A stretch of DNA of 64,000 nt from an uncultured Eubacterium sp. (GTDB lineage Bacteria > Bacillota > Clostridia > Lachnospirales > Lachnospiraceae): NCBI GenBank assembly GCA_900548465.1, contig URKY01000001.1, forward strand, positions 1 to 64,000, in the 5' to 3' direction. Shown one piece after another: positions 17,721-27,480 of this stretch. Position 1 is the first letter of the stretch. Every line of letters starts with the position of its first letter. The notes under the pieces were generated by a model. That model worked only from the letters and a program-made list of their open reading frames with translations, did no database searches and had not been told where the DNA came from. A program made the translations under genes and the position numbers.

Positions 17721-19697
17721 ATGGGAAATAAATTGGCTATAACAAAGGATGACTGTTATTTGTTCGGAGAGGGTACTCATTATGAAATATACGAAAAACT
17801 GGGTGCTCATATAACAGAAGTGGACGGAAAAAAAGGAACGTATTTTGCAGTATGGGCTCCTAATGCAGTAAATGTTGCCGTTATTGGTGACTTTAATGAC
17901 TGGTTAGGATTTGACCATAACATGAAAATGAACAATGATTCGGGAATATGGGAGTTATTTATTCCTGAAGTAGGTGAGGGGGCAATGTATAAATACGTTA
18001 TTTCCACACAGACAGGAGATACCTTATATAAAGCGGATCCTTATGGAAATTGGGCTCAGGTCAGACCGGAAAATGCATCAAAGGTAACAGATTTAAATAA
18101 ATATAAGTGGAATGATTCAAAGTGGATTAGCCAGAAAGCATCAGAAAATCATTACGAAAAACCAATGTCAATATATGAGGTTCATGTAGGTTCATGGAAA
18201 AAGGACTTCAAGGGACCTGATGATGAAGATGGTTTTTATGACTACAGACGATTAGCTAAAGAATTGGTGGCTTATGTTGTAGATATGGGATATACCCACA
18301 TTGAACTTATGGGAATTTTGGAACATCCTTTTGACGGTTCGTGGGGCTATCAGGTAACAGGATATTACGCTCCAACTTCAAGATACGGAAAACCGGAAGA
18401 CTTTATGTACTTTATTGATGAGTGCCATAAAGCAGGAATTGCCGTAATTTTGGATTGGGTTCCGGCTCATTTCCCAAGGGATGCATTCGGACTTGCATAT
18501 TTTGATGGAACACCATTATATGAATATGCAGATCCAAGAATGGGAGAACATCCTGACTGGGGAACAAAAGTATTTGACTATTCAAAGACAGAAGTAAGCA
18601 ATTTCCTTATTGCCAACGCATTGTTCTGGGTGGAAAAATATCATATTGACGGACTGCGAGTAGACGCTGTGGCATCAATGCTTTACAGAGATTACGGAAG
18701 AGAAGATGGACAGTGGATTCCTAACATCTATGGTGGAAATGAAAACCTTGAAGCAATTGAATTCTTCAAACATTTAAGCAGTATAATGAGATATAGAAAT
18801 CCTAGAGCCTACATAATAGCGGAGGAATCTACTGCATGGCCAAAGGTTACTATGGCTCCGGAAGATGGAGGATTAGGATTTTCATACAAATGGAATATGG
18901 GTTGGATGCATGACTTTCTTGAATACACAAAATTAGATCCGTATTTCAAAAAGAATAATCATAATAAGATGACATTTGGAATAACTTATGCATTTAGCGA
19001 GAACTTTATTCTTGTACTGTCGCATGATGAGGTGGTACATCTTAAGTGTTCAATGATTAACAAAATGCCGGGATACCCCGCAGATAAGTTCAAAAATCTT
19101 AAGGCGGCGTATACATTTATGCTGGGACATCCGGGAAGAAAGCTTTTATTTATGGGACAGGAGTTTGCACAGCTTAGGGAATGGTCTGAAAAGAGAAGCC
19201 TTGACTGGTTCCTGTTAGAAGAGCCTGAACACAAGGATATGCAGGAATATGTCAAAAAATTACTTCACATATACAAAGCTTATCCGGCGCTTTATACAGA
19301 GACAAAAGGTTATGGTGCTTTTGAATGGATAAATGCTAATGATGCAGACAGAAGTATATTCAGCTTTATAAGAAAGACCACAGAACCTGATTATAAGAAT
19401 TCAGTAGGATTTGTGTGTAATTTTACACCGGTAGAAAGACCGGGGTACTGTGTGGGAGTTCCAAAACCGGGAACTTATAAGAGAATTCTTACCACAGAAA
19501 CAGGAGATACCCAGGTAGTTAAATACAAAGCAGTGCCTGAGGAGTGTGATGGAAAGCCTTACAGACTGGAAATGCCACTTAGACCATTTGAATGTGTAGT
19601 GTTTGAATTCCCTAAAGTTATGAAGAAGAGAAAAGTGGCTAAGAAAAAACAAAATAGAACAGATAATTTGTCTGCGAAGGTGTTAACAAAACACTAA
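17721..19697 (+). CDS. glgB: 1,4-alpha-glucan branching enzyme
   Basis: 658 residues; makes alpha-1,6 branches in glycogen. An N-terminal CBM48 domain (~20-120, 'GDFNDWLGFDHNM') is followed by the GH13 barrel with DWVPAHF, DGLRVDAVASMLY (Asp about 315), AEEST (Glu about 368) and LSHDEV, and a C-terminal all-beta domain. ATG 17721 is used because GGGAGGA lies seven bases upstream; a GTG at 17688 would add eleven residues with no family similarity. The C-terminal ~25 residues form a lysine-rich tail (KKRKVAKKK) beyond the usual end of the domain. The glgC-glgD pair is 11 kb downstream, so glycogen genes are scattered. Confidence 0.95.
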   Translation: MGNKLAITKDDCYLFGEGTHYEIYEKLGAHITEVDGKKGTYFAVWAPNAVNVAVIGDFNDWLGFDHNMKMNNDSGIWELFIPEVGEGAMYKYVISTQTGDTLYKADPYGNWAQVRPENASKVTDLNKYKWNDSKWISQKASENHYEKPMSIYEVHVGSWKKDFKGPDDEDGFYDYRRLAKELVAYVVDMGYTHIELMGILEHPFDGSWGYQVTGYYAPTSRYGKPEDFMYFIDECHKAGIAVILDWVPAHFPRDAFGLAYFDGTPLYEYADPRMGEHPDWGTKVFDYSKTEVSNFLIANALFWVEKYHIDGLRVDAVASMLYRDYGREDGQWIPNIYGGNENLEAIEFFKHLSSIMRYRNPRAYIIAEESTAWPKVTMAPEDGGLGFSYKWNMGWMHDFLEYTKLDPYFKKNNHNKMTFGITYAFSENFILVLSHDEVVHLKCSMINKMPGYPADKFKNLKAAYTFMLGHPGRKLLFMGQEFAQLREWSEKRSLDWFLLEEPEHKDMQEYVKKLLHIYKAYPALYTETKGYGAFEWINANDADRSIFSFIRKTTEPDYKNSVGFVCNFTPVERPGYCVGVPKPGTYKRILTTETGDTQVVKYKAVPEECDGKPYRLEMPLRPFECVVFEFPKVMKKRKVAKKKQNRTDNLSAKVLTKH

Positions 19698-19714
19698 TAT
19701 TCGTAAAAATATTA

Positions 19715-19740
19715 AAAGGGCAGTTTAGAGACTGCCCTTT
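19715..19740 (+). terminator. Terminator after glgB
   Basis: AAAGGGCAGT (19715-19724) and ACTGCCCTTT (19731-19740) form a perfect 10-bp stem with a 6-nt loop, 18 bp after the glgB stop. Confidence 0.85.
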
Positions 19741-19785
19741 GTGTGCATAATAGATAATTGAAAAAATAAAGGAATATCATTAGAA

Positions 19786-21906
19786 ATGAAGAAAAAAGTA
19801 ATTATTGCAGTTGTAATTGTACTTATACTTGCGCTGGCTATAGTAATAGCAGTGAGGTTTAACGGAAGTGAAAAAAATACGGAGACTAAGAAACAGACAG
19901 AGGCATCCACAGATGCTGTTCCGGAAGTGCTTGCTTATTATGGTAATGAATTAATTGGAAGAATTGAGGGGTATACCATGGAAATGAACATTTCCCACAT
20001 GAGAGATGTAATTATTCCAATAAATTCTGCAAGACAGGTTCCTTTAAAAATACAGACAAAAAAGAATAAAATACAGAAAATAAGTTACGAAGTTTATGAT
20101 TTGTTAAAAGATAATCTGGTTGACAGTGGTGATGTTACAGCAGATTTAAAAAATGTAGGTAAAGGAGTTGTAAGTGCAAGTTATGTTGCAAGTCCTATTA
20201 TGGAAAAGGGCAAAGAATACAGCCTTAAGCTTATAATGGATACTGACAGACATAAACAGGTTTATTATTACACAAGAATTATGATAATGGATAAAGATGA
20301 CGTAATTGATGGTCAGCTGAAATTCGTAAAGAAATTAAGTGACGATACTTTTTCAGAAGAAAAAGGATTGAAGCTTCAGGCATATCTGGAACCGGATTCA
20401 AGATACTCAAATGATGATTTGGGAGAAGTTACAATCAGAAACATTCTTAAGATGATTCTATGGGGTTCTATGAACAATGTGGAGAGAGTGGGAAATGTTG
20501 AAATATCAATAAAAGATATTCATATTAAGGAAACGGGAGAATCCGTAACATACACTCTTTTATACAGGGTTAGATCAAAGAACGCCCAGAAAAAGGAAGA
20601 ATGGTATAATATTGCAGAAACAATAACTGCATGGAATTATTCGGGAAAGACTTACGTATTAGCCTATAACAGGGAGATGAACCAGATATGGGAAGTTAAC
20701 AAGAATAATGTTGGAAATGCCTTTATTGATTTCGGAATTCAGAAACAAAAAGAAGTTAATCATGTTGAAAGTGATAACGGTAAGAATCTTGCATGGGATA
20801 TAAACGGGGAAGTTTATTCCATTAATACAGAGTCCAAAAAAGTTCAGACTATTTTTACAAAGAAAGTTCAAAATGCAGACAAATTATACAAGATGAAAGC
20901 CAGAGTTATGAAGGTTGATGATGATGGCAATGTTGAGTTCATGATTTATGGGTATAGCCCTTCAGACAAGCATATCGGGGAAAACGGAATATCCATAATG
21001 AAATACAATGTGTCGAAAAATGAATCTACGGAAGTGGTATTTATTCCAACTGATAAGGAAGCTCAGGTGCTTGAACAGCAAATGTCAGAATTATGCTATG
21101 AGGGCGACAAGACAGTTTATATAATGCTTGATAATACAATTTACTTTGCAAATATGAAGACAAAGGAATTCGGTGTTCTGGCAGGACGTTTTCAGGATGG
21201 AGCATGTGTTGTAAATGATAAGGGAAACATGGTTGCTTACAATACTGATTGCACATTAAATAACAGTGACAGTATAACTATTGTTAACCTGACTAATGGT
21301 AGCAAGAAAGAAATATCCGGAAATGGCAAAAAAATAACTGTGTGTGGGTATACCGGAGAAAACCTTGTTTATGGACTTGCTGATTCGTCAGTGGACAAAT
21401 ATAAGAGATTCCCTATTACAGAGCTGAAAATAGTGGACAAAGACTTTAAAGAAGTAAAACAGTATTCACAAAATAATGTGGTTTTGAGTAACATAGAAGT
21501 TACTGATTCAGTTATTAGCTTCAAACGTTGGAAAAAGGGCAAGGCTATTGAAGATGATCAGTTATTGAACAATACGGAAGAAAAGACGGTAACGGCTAAG
21601 TCCTCATACTATATGGATGATATTAAAATGAAAGAATTAGCGTTGTCATTTGTTAATAATCTTGCATCTGATACAGAGTTTAACTTTATAAAGAGAGGAA
21701 CAGTTGTTTTTGACAAAGATGCGGAAATTTCTGCGGACTTTAATAATAGTGAAGGTGAAAGATATTTTGTATATGGTCATGGCAGATTAATCGGGGTATA
21801 TGATGATAAGAATGCCGCAATTAATGTGGCAAAGGATAACTACGGACTTATATGTAATAACAGTGGTTCAAAAATATGGACTTTCGAGGACAATTATAAA
21901 AATTAG
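19786..21906 (+). CDS. Unrecognised membrane-anchored protein, probably beta-propeller outside the cell
   Basis: 706 residues; family not recognised. A single N-terminal helix (VIIAVVIVLILALAIVIAV, residues ~5-23) is followed by a Thr/Glu/Lys-rich linker, so the bulk is expected outside the membrane. Residues ~60-300 form a beta-rich region and ~320-580 contain repeated strand-turn units with 'WDINGEVYSINTESKK', 'KIVDKDFKEV' and similar, which read like a WD40/TolB-type propeller. The last ~80 residues contain 'YFVYGHGRLIGVYDDKNAAINVA'. No catalytic motif is evident. It stands alone between the glgB terminator and the promoter at 21914. Confidence 0.7.
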   Translation: MKKKVIIAVVIVLILALAIVIAVRFNGSEKNTETKKQTEASTDAVPEVLAYYGNELIGRIEGYTMEMNISHMRDVIIPINSARQVPLKIQTKKNKIQKISYEVYDLLKDNLVDSGDVTADLKNVGKGVVSASYVASPIMEKGKEYSLKLIMDTDRHKQVYYYTRIMIMDKDDVIDGQLKFVKKLSDDTFSEEKGLKLQAYLEPDSRYSNDDLGEVTIRNILKMILWGSMNNVERVGNVEISIKDIHIKETGESVTYTLLYRVRSKNAQKKEEWYNIAETITAWNYSGKTYVLAYNREMNQIWEVNKNNVGNAFIDFGIQKQKEVNHVESDNGKNLAWDINGEVYSINTESKKVQTIFTKKVQNADKLYKMKARVMKVDDDGNVEFMIYGYSPSDKHIGENGISIMKYNVSKNESTEVVFIPTDKEAQVLEQQMSELCYEGDKTVYIMLDNTIYFANMKTKEFGVLAGRFQDGACVVNDKGNMVAYNTDCTLNNSDSITIVNLTNGSKKEISGNGKKITVCGYTGENLVYGLADSSVDKYKRFPITELKIVDKDFKEVKQYSQNNVVLSNIEVTDSVISFKRWKKGKAIEDDQLLNNTEEKTVTAKSSYYMDDIKMKELALSFVNNLASDTEFNFIKRGTVVFDKDAEISADFNNSEGERYFVYGHGRLIGVYDDKNAAINVAKDNYGLICNNSGSKIWTFEDNYKN

Positions 21907-21913
21907 TGGCACT

Positions 21914-21942
21914 TTGACCGTTAATTCTATTAATGGTATACT
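21914..21942 (+). promoter_or_regulatory. Promoter of the SbcCD-like pair
   Basis: TTGACC (21914-21919), 17 bp, TATACT (21937-21942), followed by AGGAGGA and the ATG at 21994. Confidence 0.75.
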
Positions 21943-21993
21943 GTTGATAGAATTAGCGGCATTGTTATGTCGGAATGGAAATTAGGAGGAACT

Positions 21994-23058
21994 ATGCGTT
22001 TCATACATACAGGAGATATTCATCTGGGGGCAAACCCGGAGAATAAATATAAATGGGCGGCAAATCGTGGAGATGAGATTTGGGCTACATTTGAGAGGCT
22101 TATAAAAAAAATAAAGATGGATCCGGTGGATATGCTTATAATTTCCGGAGATTTATTTCACAGACAGCCACTTCTAAGAGAACTTAGGGAAGTAGATTAT
22201 TTATTTTCCACAATAGAAAACACAAAGGTTGTTCTTTGTGCGGGAAATCATGATGCCATTAAAAAGGGATCATTCTACGAGGGCTTTAAATGGAGTGACA
22301 ATGTTATTTTCTTAGGAGATAAGAATATTCAGAAGGTAGAAATCCCAGAATTAAATACATGTGTGTATGGTCTGAGTTATCATCAGACGGAAATAGAGGA
22401 CTCAGTGTATGACCGAATAATTTTGGACAATCCTGATATGATTAATATTTTGGTAGCTCACGGTGGTGATGAGAAACACATCCCTATTAACAGGAAAAGG
22501 CTGGCGATGTCTGAATTTGATTACGTTGCTTTAGGACATATTCATAAGCCTGAAATTGACGAAAGAAACGCTATGGCATATTGTGGGGATTTGGAACCAA
22601 TGGATATGAATGATGTTGGTGAAAGAGGCTATATTTACGGTGAGGTAAATAAGCGTGGGCTTGAGGTTGAGTTTGTACCTTTTGCTAAAAGAATTTATAA
22701 AGAAATAGAATACACTGTAACACCTACAGCAACAAACCTTGAAATCCGTCACAGAATAGAGGATATGATAAAGCAAAACGGCGAAGAAAATATGTACAAG
22801 ATTACATTGGATGGATATAGAAATCCGGATTTTGAAATTAACCAAAGAGATATAGCCAATGTTGGGAATGTAGTGTTAATAAGAGATTTGACAGTACCGG
22901 ATTATGATTTTGAGGAATTATATTATGATAATAAAGATAATATCTTAGGAATGTTTATTGGGAGATTTTTAGAGAAAGAACCGCTAAGTCAGATTGATAA
23001 GAAAACCCTCTACTATGGTACAAAAGCTCTGATGGATGCAATGGAGGACAGATTATGA
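21994..23058 (+). CDS. SbcD/YhaO-like DNA repair metallophosphoesterase
   Basis: 354 residues. The calcineurin-like phosphoesterase motifs are visible in order: GDIHLG, SGDLFHRQP, AGNHD, AHGGD and GHIHKPE, which bind the two-metal centre. It should be a Mn-dependent nuclease subunit that partners with the ATPase encoded next, overlapping by 4 bp. The ATG at 21994 has AGGAGGA four bases upstream; an upstream in-frame ATG at 21967 lacks such a site. Length and the single downstream partner fit the YhaO/YhaN variant known from Bacillus better than canonical SbcCD. Confidence 0.88.
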   Translation: MRFIHTGDIHLGANPENKYKWAANRGDEIWATFERLIKKIKMDPVDMLIISGDLFHRQPLLRELREVDYLFSTIENTKVVLCAGNHDAIKKGSFYEGFKWSDNVIFLGDKNIQKVEIPELNTCVYGLSYHQTEIEDSVYDRIILDNPDMINILVAHGGDEKHIPINRKRLAMSEFDYVALGHIHKPEIDERNAMAYCGDLEPMDMNDVGERGYIYGEVNKRGLEVEFVPFAKRIYKEIEYTVTPTATNLEIRHRIEDMIKQNGEENMYKITLDGYRNPDFEINQRDIANVGNVVLIRDLTVPDYDFEELYYDNKDNILGMFIGRFLEKEPLSQIDKKTLYYGTKALMDAMEDRL

Positions 23059-24956
23059 TTATAAAGGAAATACAGCTTACGAATTTCGGAAAATTTAATC
23101 ACAAAAATGTTTCATTGGAGCCGGGGCTTAACATTATCTATGGTGAAAATGAGGCAGGAAAAACAACTCTTCATACATTTATAAGAGGTATGCTTTTTGG
23201 AATTGAAAAACAACGTGGAAAAGCCAGTGGAAGAGATGTGTACAGTAAATATGAACCGTGGGAGAATCCTTCAAACTATCAGGGCATTATGCGCATTGAA
23301 AATGATGGTACTAATTACAGAATTGAGAGAAATTTTAACAGGGAGCATAGGCTTTTCAGAGTTATAAATGAGGATGAAGGAATTGAATTAACAGAAGAGC
23401 AGATTGAGGAACTTTTTGCAGGTCTTGATGAAAGCTGCTATTACAATACTATAAGTATAAGCCAGCTGGGAAGTGTTACAGATAAGGAATTGGAAGTAAT
23501 ACTTAAGAATTATGCGGCAAATCTTGGGGCAACTAAGTCTATGGAGATAGATATAAAAGAAGCCTTTTCAGATCTTGATATTCAGAAGAAGAAAATAATT
23601 ACTGAAAATAAAATTGGTGAAGAGGACATAATTAAAAAGTCAGTTAAGTTAACTACAGAACAACTTGAAATAACCGAAAGAGAACAACATAAGATTATAT
23701 CGTCTATTGAACAGAAGAAAGAGAATGTAAATCATCTTTTGGAAAAGAAGAAAGAACTTTCAGCCCTGGACAAAAAACGTCTTGAAGAACTGGCAAAGCA
23801 AAATGAGAGAAAAGACAAACTTTATCAGGACGCTATTTCCTATACAACTGAAGTTGAGAAGTACAGCAACCAGTTGGAACAGATTAAGAATCATAAGAAA
23901 GAATTAGAAAGCAGTCTTTTGGAAAAGGGAATTGATTCACATGAGACAATGGAAGCACTTATGGACAAGATAATGAATAAAAGCAATATGCCGGTTACTT
24001 TTGTTATATTGGCTTTGGCTTTTGTGGGAGCTGCTATTGGATTTGTAGTAGGAAATCTGCAGTTCATAACAATTAAGGAATACTATATGCGCCCGGCGAT
24101 TTGTATGGGAATAGCATTCATTTTATTTGTACTTGCCATTATAAGATACTGCTTTAAGAAAAAGCACAAAAAGAGGAAATTTGAGATTCTGAAAGAACTG
24201 CGACTGACAAGTGACAAACTGGAGGCGGCAAAACATGAAGAAATTTACGTCAGACGTCAGCTTGAAACAAAACAGGAAGCATTGAACCAGACTCAGGAAA
24301 TTATTAAGCAGGAAGAAAATACACAGGTAAGTTCTGATGACTATAGTGATGAGATTAGAGAAATTGAAGCTCAGGAGAGAACTCTTAATGATGGCGTTTC
24401 AAAGGCACAATTTGCATTAGAACAGAAGAAAGAAAATGAAATTGAACTTGAAAAGAGAATCGAAGAGTTAAAACGCAGACTTGAAAATATTAAGAAGGCA
24501 AAAGAAGAAATTCATGCCATTGAGGAAGCAAAGCGTAACATAGAAGAGATTGCAAATGAAATCAGAAGCAGTTTTGGAAAACGCTTAAACAAGCAGGCGT
24601 CATATTACATGTCAAAAATAACAAATGGCAAGTATGACAACATTACAATTGACGAAAGACTAAATATTACCATAAACAATAAAAAATCCCTTATACCGTC
24701 TTCAAGACTAAGCAAGGGGACAATTGAGCAGATGTATATGGCTCTTCGTCTGGCAGCAGCAGACATTATTTTTGAAAAGGACAAAAAACCTATTCTTTTA
24801 GATGATGCCTTTGTAATGTATGACAACAAGAGAATGGGAAATACACTTAAATTCATGGCAGAAAGTATGGAGCAGGTAGTACTGTTCTCCTGTCACACGC
24901 GTGAAAAAGTCATGGCAGATAAATTGAACCTGAAGTATAACTTCATAAAGTTATAG
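23055..24956 (+). CDS. SbcC/YhaN-like coiled-coil ATPase with internal membrane hairpin
   Basis: 633 residues, much shorter than SbcC (~1000). The Walker A GENEAGKTT is at residues ~34-42. Coiled-coil arms span ~190-305 and ~375-505, and the ABC-type signature 'SRLSKGTIEQMYMALRLA' and Walker B ILLDDAF lie near the C terminus. At the middle of the coiled coil, instead of a zinc hook, are two hydrophobic helices (~312-332 and ~344-370) followed by KKKHKKRK. The complex would therefore be tethered to the membrane at the coiled-coil apex, as in Bacillus YhaN. It presumably drives the nuclease encoded by the preceding overlapping gene. Confidence 0.85.
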   Translation: MIIKEIQLTNFGKFNHKNVSLEPGLNIIYGENEAGKTTLHTFIRGMLFGIEKQRGKASGRDVYSKYEPWENPSNYQGIMRIENDGTNYRIERNFNREHRLFRVINEDEGIELTEEQIEELFAGLDESCYYNTISISQLGSVTDKELEVILKNYAANLGATKSMEIDIKEAFSDLDIQKKKIITENKIGEEDIIKKSVKLTTEQLEITEREQHKIISSIEQKKENVNHLLEKKKELSALDKKRLEELAKQNERKDKLYQDAISYTTEVEKYSNQLEQIKNHKKELESSLLEKGIDSHETMEALMDKIMNKSNMPVTFVILALAFVGAAIGFVVGNLQFITIKEYYMRPAICMGIAFILFVLAIIRYCFKKKHKKRKFEILKELRLTSDKLEAAKHEEIYVRRQLETKQEALNQTQEIIKQEENTQVSSDDYSDEIREIEAQERTLNDGVSKAQFALEQKKENEIELEKRIEELKRRLENIKKAKEEIHAIEEAKRNIEEIANEIRSSFGKRLNKQASYYMSKITNGKYDNITIDERLNITINNKKSLIPSSRLSKGTIEQMYMALRLAAADIIFEKDKKPILLDDAFVMYDNKRMGNTLKFMAESMEQVVLFSCHTREKVMADKLNLKYNFIKL

Positions 24957-24957
24957 A

Positions 24958-25252
24958 ATATTTTAATTTAAAAAGGTGATTGTTCTCGGGGCAGACAGAA
25001 GGCTTACAGGGAACAGCTCATCACTTGAATGTTTGATAATATAAAAAGAACTGTTAATTTTTATAGTACCGATGCAATTCATGCAGAATTTCTGATAAAT
25101 TCTGCACTCAGTGCATCTGAAACAGTGATTTTGAAATCACTGTTTCCATATAAAACTAACAGTTCTTTTTATATTTAAACAAATCAAGTGCTTCGATTGT
25201 TCCCTGTAAGCCTTCTGTCTGCCCCGGAAATATCACTCTTTTAATAAAATAT
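24958..25252. repeat. Long branched inverted repeat between convergent genes
   Basis: The arms pair over most of about 295 bp. 24988-25015 is a perfect 28-bp inverted match to 25198-25225, 25039-25056 matches 25157-25174 over 18 bp, and the ATATTTTA ends (24958-24965) pair with 25245-25252. Two further hairpins branch inside: GATGCA (25071-25076)/TGCATC (25112-25117) enclosing TGCAGAATTT (25082-25091)/AAATTCTGCA (25097-25106), and AAACAGTGATTT (25120-25131)/AAATCACTGTTT (25134-25145). It fills the whole gap between the YhaN-like gene and prs. It may act as a two-way terminator, but is far larger than needed and may be a MITE-like element or structured RNA. Confidence 0.9.
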
Positions 25253-25257
25253 AACTA

Positions 25258-26430
25258 TTACTTTCTGTTGTTATATACTTCAATTTTTCTCTGGATTTTT
25301 TCGTATGGATCCAGTAAGTCGCTGATTGAAGAATCGTGGTTTAATCTGTCAATAAAGAGTGCAGTATATTTTGCAACATCTACATTGATGTACCATTCTC
25401 TTGAAAGAAGTTCAGGAGTCTGGTAAATACAGTTAGTTGTCATAACTCTGTAGATTAAGCCTTCTTCATAAGCCTTATCAAAAGAATCAAGTCCGTTAGT
25501 AAAGAGACCAAATGTTGAAGCAACAAAAACTCTTTTTGCTTTTCTCTTCTTAAGCTGTCTTGCAACATCAAGCATACTTTCACCGGATGAAATCATATCG
25601 TCAATAATTAACACGTCTTTTCCTTCAACTGATTCACCAAGATATTCGTGAGCAACAATCGGGTTACGACCATTAACAATAGTAGTATAATCACGACGTT
25701 TATAGAACATACCCATATTGATTCCAAGTACATTTGCAAAGTAAACAACTCTTCCCATAGCACCTTCATCCGGGCTGATAACCATTAAATGATCATCATC
25801 CAATGTTAAGTCATCAACATTTCTTAAAAGGTTCTTAATAAACTGATATGTTGGCATAATTGATTCAAAACCACTGATAGGAATTGCATTGTTAACTCGT
25901 GGATCGTGAGCATCAAAAGTTAAAATGTTATCAACCCCCATGCTAACTAATTCCTGAAGCATTACAGCACAGTCCATAGACTCTCTTGAAGTACGTCTAT
26001 GTTGTCTGCTTTCATATAAGAAAGGCATAATTACAGTAATTTTTTTTGCTTTACCGGCAGCGGCTGCAATAACTCTCTTAATATCAGCGTAGTGATCATC
26101 AGGAGACATATGATTCTTATGTCCGCATACAGTATATTCAATGCTGTAGTTAGTTACATCATCAATAATGTAAAGGTCTGTACCACGTACAGTATCTCTA
26201 AGTGTACATTTTGCTTCCCCTGTACCAAATCTTGGAGTGTTAACGTCTAAGAGATAAGAATCCTTAACGTATCCCTTGAAAGTTATTGGTGATTCTTTAG
26301 CTTCAACTCTGTCGCTTCTCCAATTAGAAATATAAGCGTCCACAGTTTCGCCTAAAGCTTTGCTTCCTGATAAAGCCACAATTGCAAGGGGCCCAACCGG
26401 AATTGACTCAATAAATTTGTTAATAGCCAT
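25258..26430 (-). CDS. prs: Ribose-phosphate pyrophosphokinase (long form)
   Basis: 390 residues. It makes PRPP from ribose-5-phosphate and ATP. The PRPP-binding loop DVLIIDDMISSGESMLDVA and the preceding 'SPDEGAMGRV' are clear, as are 'MPFLYESRQHRR' and 'FDAHDPRVNNAIP'. It is about 70 residues longer than the standard bacterial enzyme, mainly by an N-terminal extension ('VALSGSKALGETVDAYISNWR'). A long form of this sort occurs in clostridia. It lies 30 bp downstream of the DnaI-like gene and is probably cotranscribed with it. Confidence 0.92.
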   Translation of the reverse strand: MAINKFIESIPVGPLAIVALSGSKALGETVDAYISNWRSDRVEAKESPITFKGYVKDSYLLDVNTPRFGTGEAKCTLRDTVRGTDLYIIDDVTNYSIEYTVCGHKNHMSPDDHYADIKRVIAAAAGKAKKITVIMPFLYESRQHRRTSRESMDCAVMLQELVSMGVDNILTFDAHDPRVNNAIPISGFESIMPTYQFIKNLLRNVDDLTLDDDHLMVISPDEGAMGRVVYFANVLGINMGMFYKRRDYTTIVNGRNPIVAHEYLGESVEGKDVLIIDDMISSGESMLDVARQLKKRKAKRVFVASTFGLFTNGLDSFDKAYEEGLIYRVMTTNCIYQTPELLSREWYINVDVAKYTALFIDRLNHDSSISDLLDPYEKIQRKIEVYNNRK

Positions 26431-26460
26431 TGTAAAATTTCCTCCATGTGTAAAAGTGTG

Positions 26461-27453
26461 TTAATTAGATAATTTTTTCTTTATTCTTATATCATCACCA
26501 AAAATCTTGAAAATAGTATATCCACCGATAGTTCTTGAGAATACTCTGTCGGAATAACTTTCGTTTAATTCCTCCAATGAAAGATTAGTAGATATAATTG
26601 TTGATTTTTGATGTATAAGTCTATCGTTAAGACAATCAAACAGGGCAGAATCAGTAAATGAATTTTTCATTTCACTTCCCAGATCGTCAATAATTAACAA
26701 GTCACAGTGTAATAATTCATGCATTGTAAGCTGGCTGGCACCGGACTCATTAGTTTTATTAAAGGTGTGCTTTGATAATATCTCAAAAAAACGTACAGCC
26801 GTCAAGTAGACAACGGTATAAGATTTTTCAATGAGTTCCTTGGCAATACAGTTAATCAGAAAGGTTTTACCACTTCCGGCAGCACCATAGAATAAAAGAT
26901 TGTCAAATTTATTATCAAAATTATTTATAAAATATCGGCAGTAATCCACAACAGATTCAATGTTGTCTAAAGCAGAAGTGCCGATAGTTTCATCAATGCA
27001 ATCATCAGAATAAAAATCGAAATCAAATGTATCGAAATTCTCCCGTTCCAAAACTTCCATTAGTTCCGGATTTACATAAATATCATTAACAACTTCCTTT
27101 TGAAGACATTCGCAGGGCTTACCGTTAATAAACCCGGTGTCCTTACAAAACGGACAGTCGTAAATAGGATCTAAATAATCAGAACTGTACCCATTGGCTA
27201 ACAGTAGGGCATGTTTTCTGTCACTTACCTTGGCAATATCTTCTGACAATGTATCTTTTGCTGAAGTGTCACCATCTAAAGCAAGTCGGGCAGCTCTTAT
27301 GGCAAGAGAACTGATTTCATTGTCACATTGCTTAATTTCAGGGACTTTTTCGTAAAGTGTCCTAATGCGGTCATTTAACTTTATTTGGTTTTCCAGTCTT
27401 TTGTTGTTATATTTATTTGTAATATAATCAAACTGTTGTCTTGTTAATCCCAT
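26461..27453 (-). CDS. DnaI/DnaC-like helicase-loader ATPase
   Basis: 330 residues. The Walker A motif GAAGSGKTFL and Walker B 'DLLIIDDLGSE' mark an AAA+ ATPase of the DnaC/IstB group. The N-terminal part includes a four-cysteine cluster CPFCKDTGFINGKPCEC, which fits the zinc-binding region of DnaI-type loaders. It probably loads the replicative helicase together with the DnaD-like protein encoded 27 bp upstream. The start is ATG 27453, preceded by GGAG at a normal distance; a TTG at 27465 would add four residues. Confidence 0.88.
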   Translation of the reverse strand: MGLTRQQFDYITNKYNNKRLENQIKLNDRIRTLYEKVPEIKQCDNEISSLAIRAARLALDGDTSAKDTLSEDIAKVSDRKHALLLANGYSSDYLDPIYDCPFCKDTGFINGKPCECLQKEVVNDIYVNPELMEVLERENFDTFDFDFYSDDCIDETIGTSALDNIESVVDYCRYFINNFDNKFDNLLFYGAAGSGKTFLINCIAKELIEKSYTVVYLTAVRFFEILSKHTFNKTNESGASQLTMHELLHCDLLIIDDLGSEMKNSFTDSALFDCLNDRLIHQKSTIISTNLSLEELNESYSDRVFSRTIGGYTIFKIFGDDIRIKKKLSN

Positions 27454-27480
27454 ATAACTCTCCAATTAAAGATATCGTTG

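Noticed and set aside
24958..25252. Insertion sequence explanation for the long inverted repeat
   Set aside because: No transposase frame inside or beside it and no clear flanking direct repeat; it fills exactly the intergenic gap.
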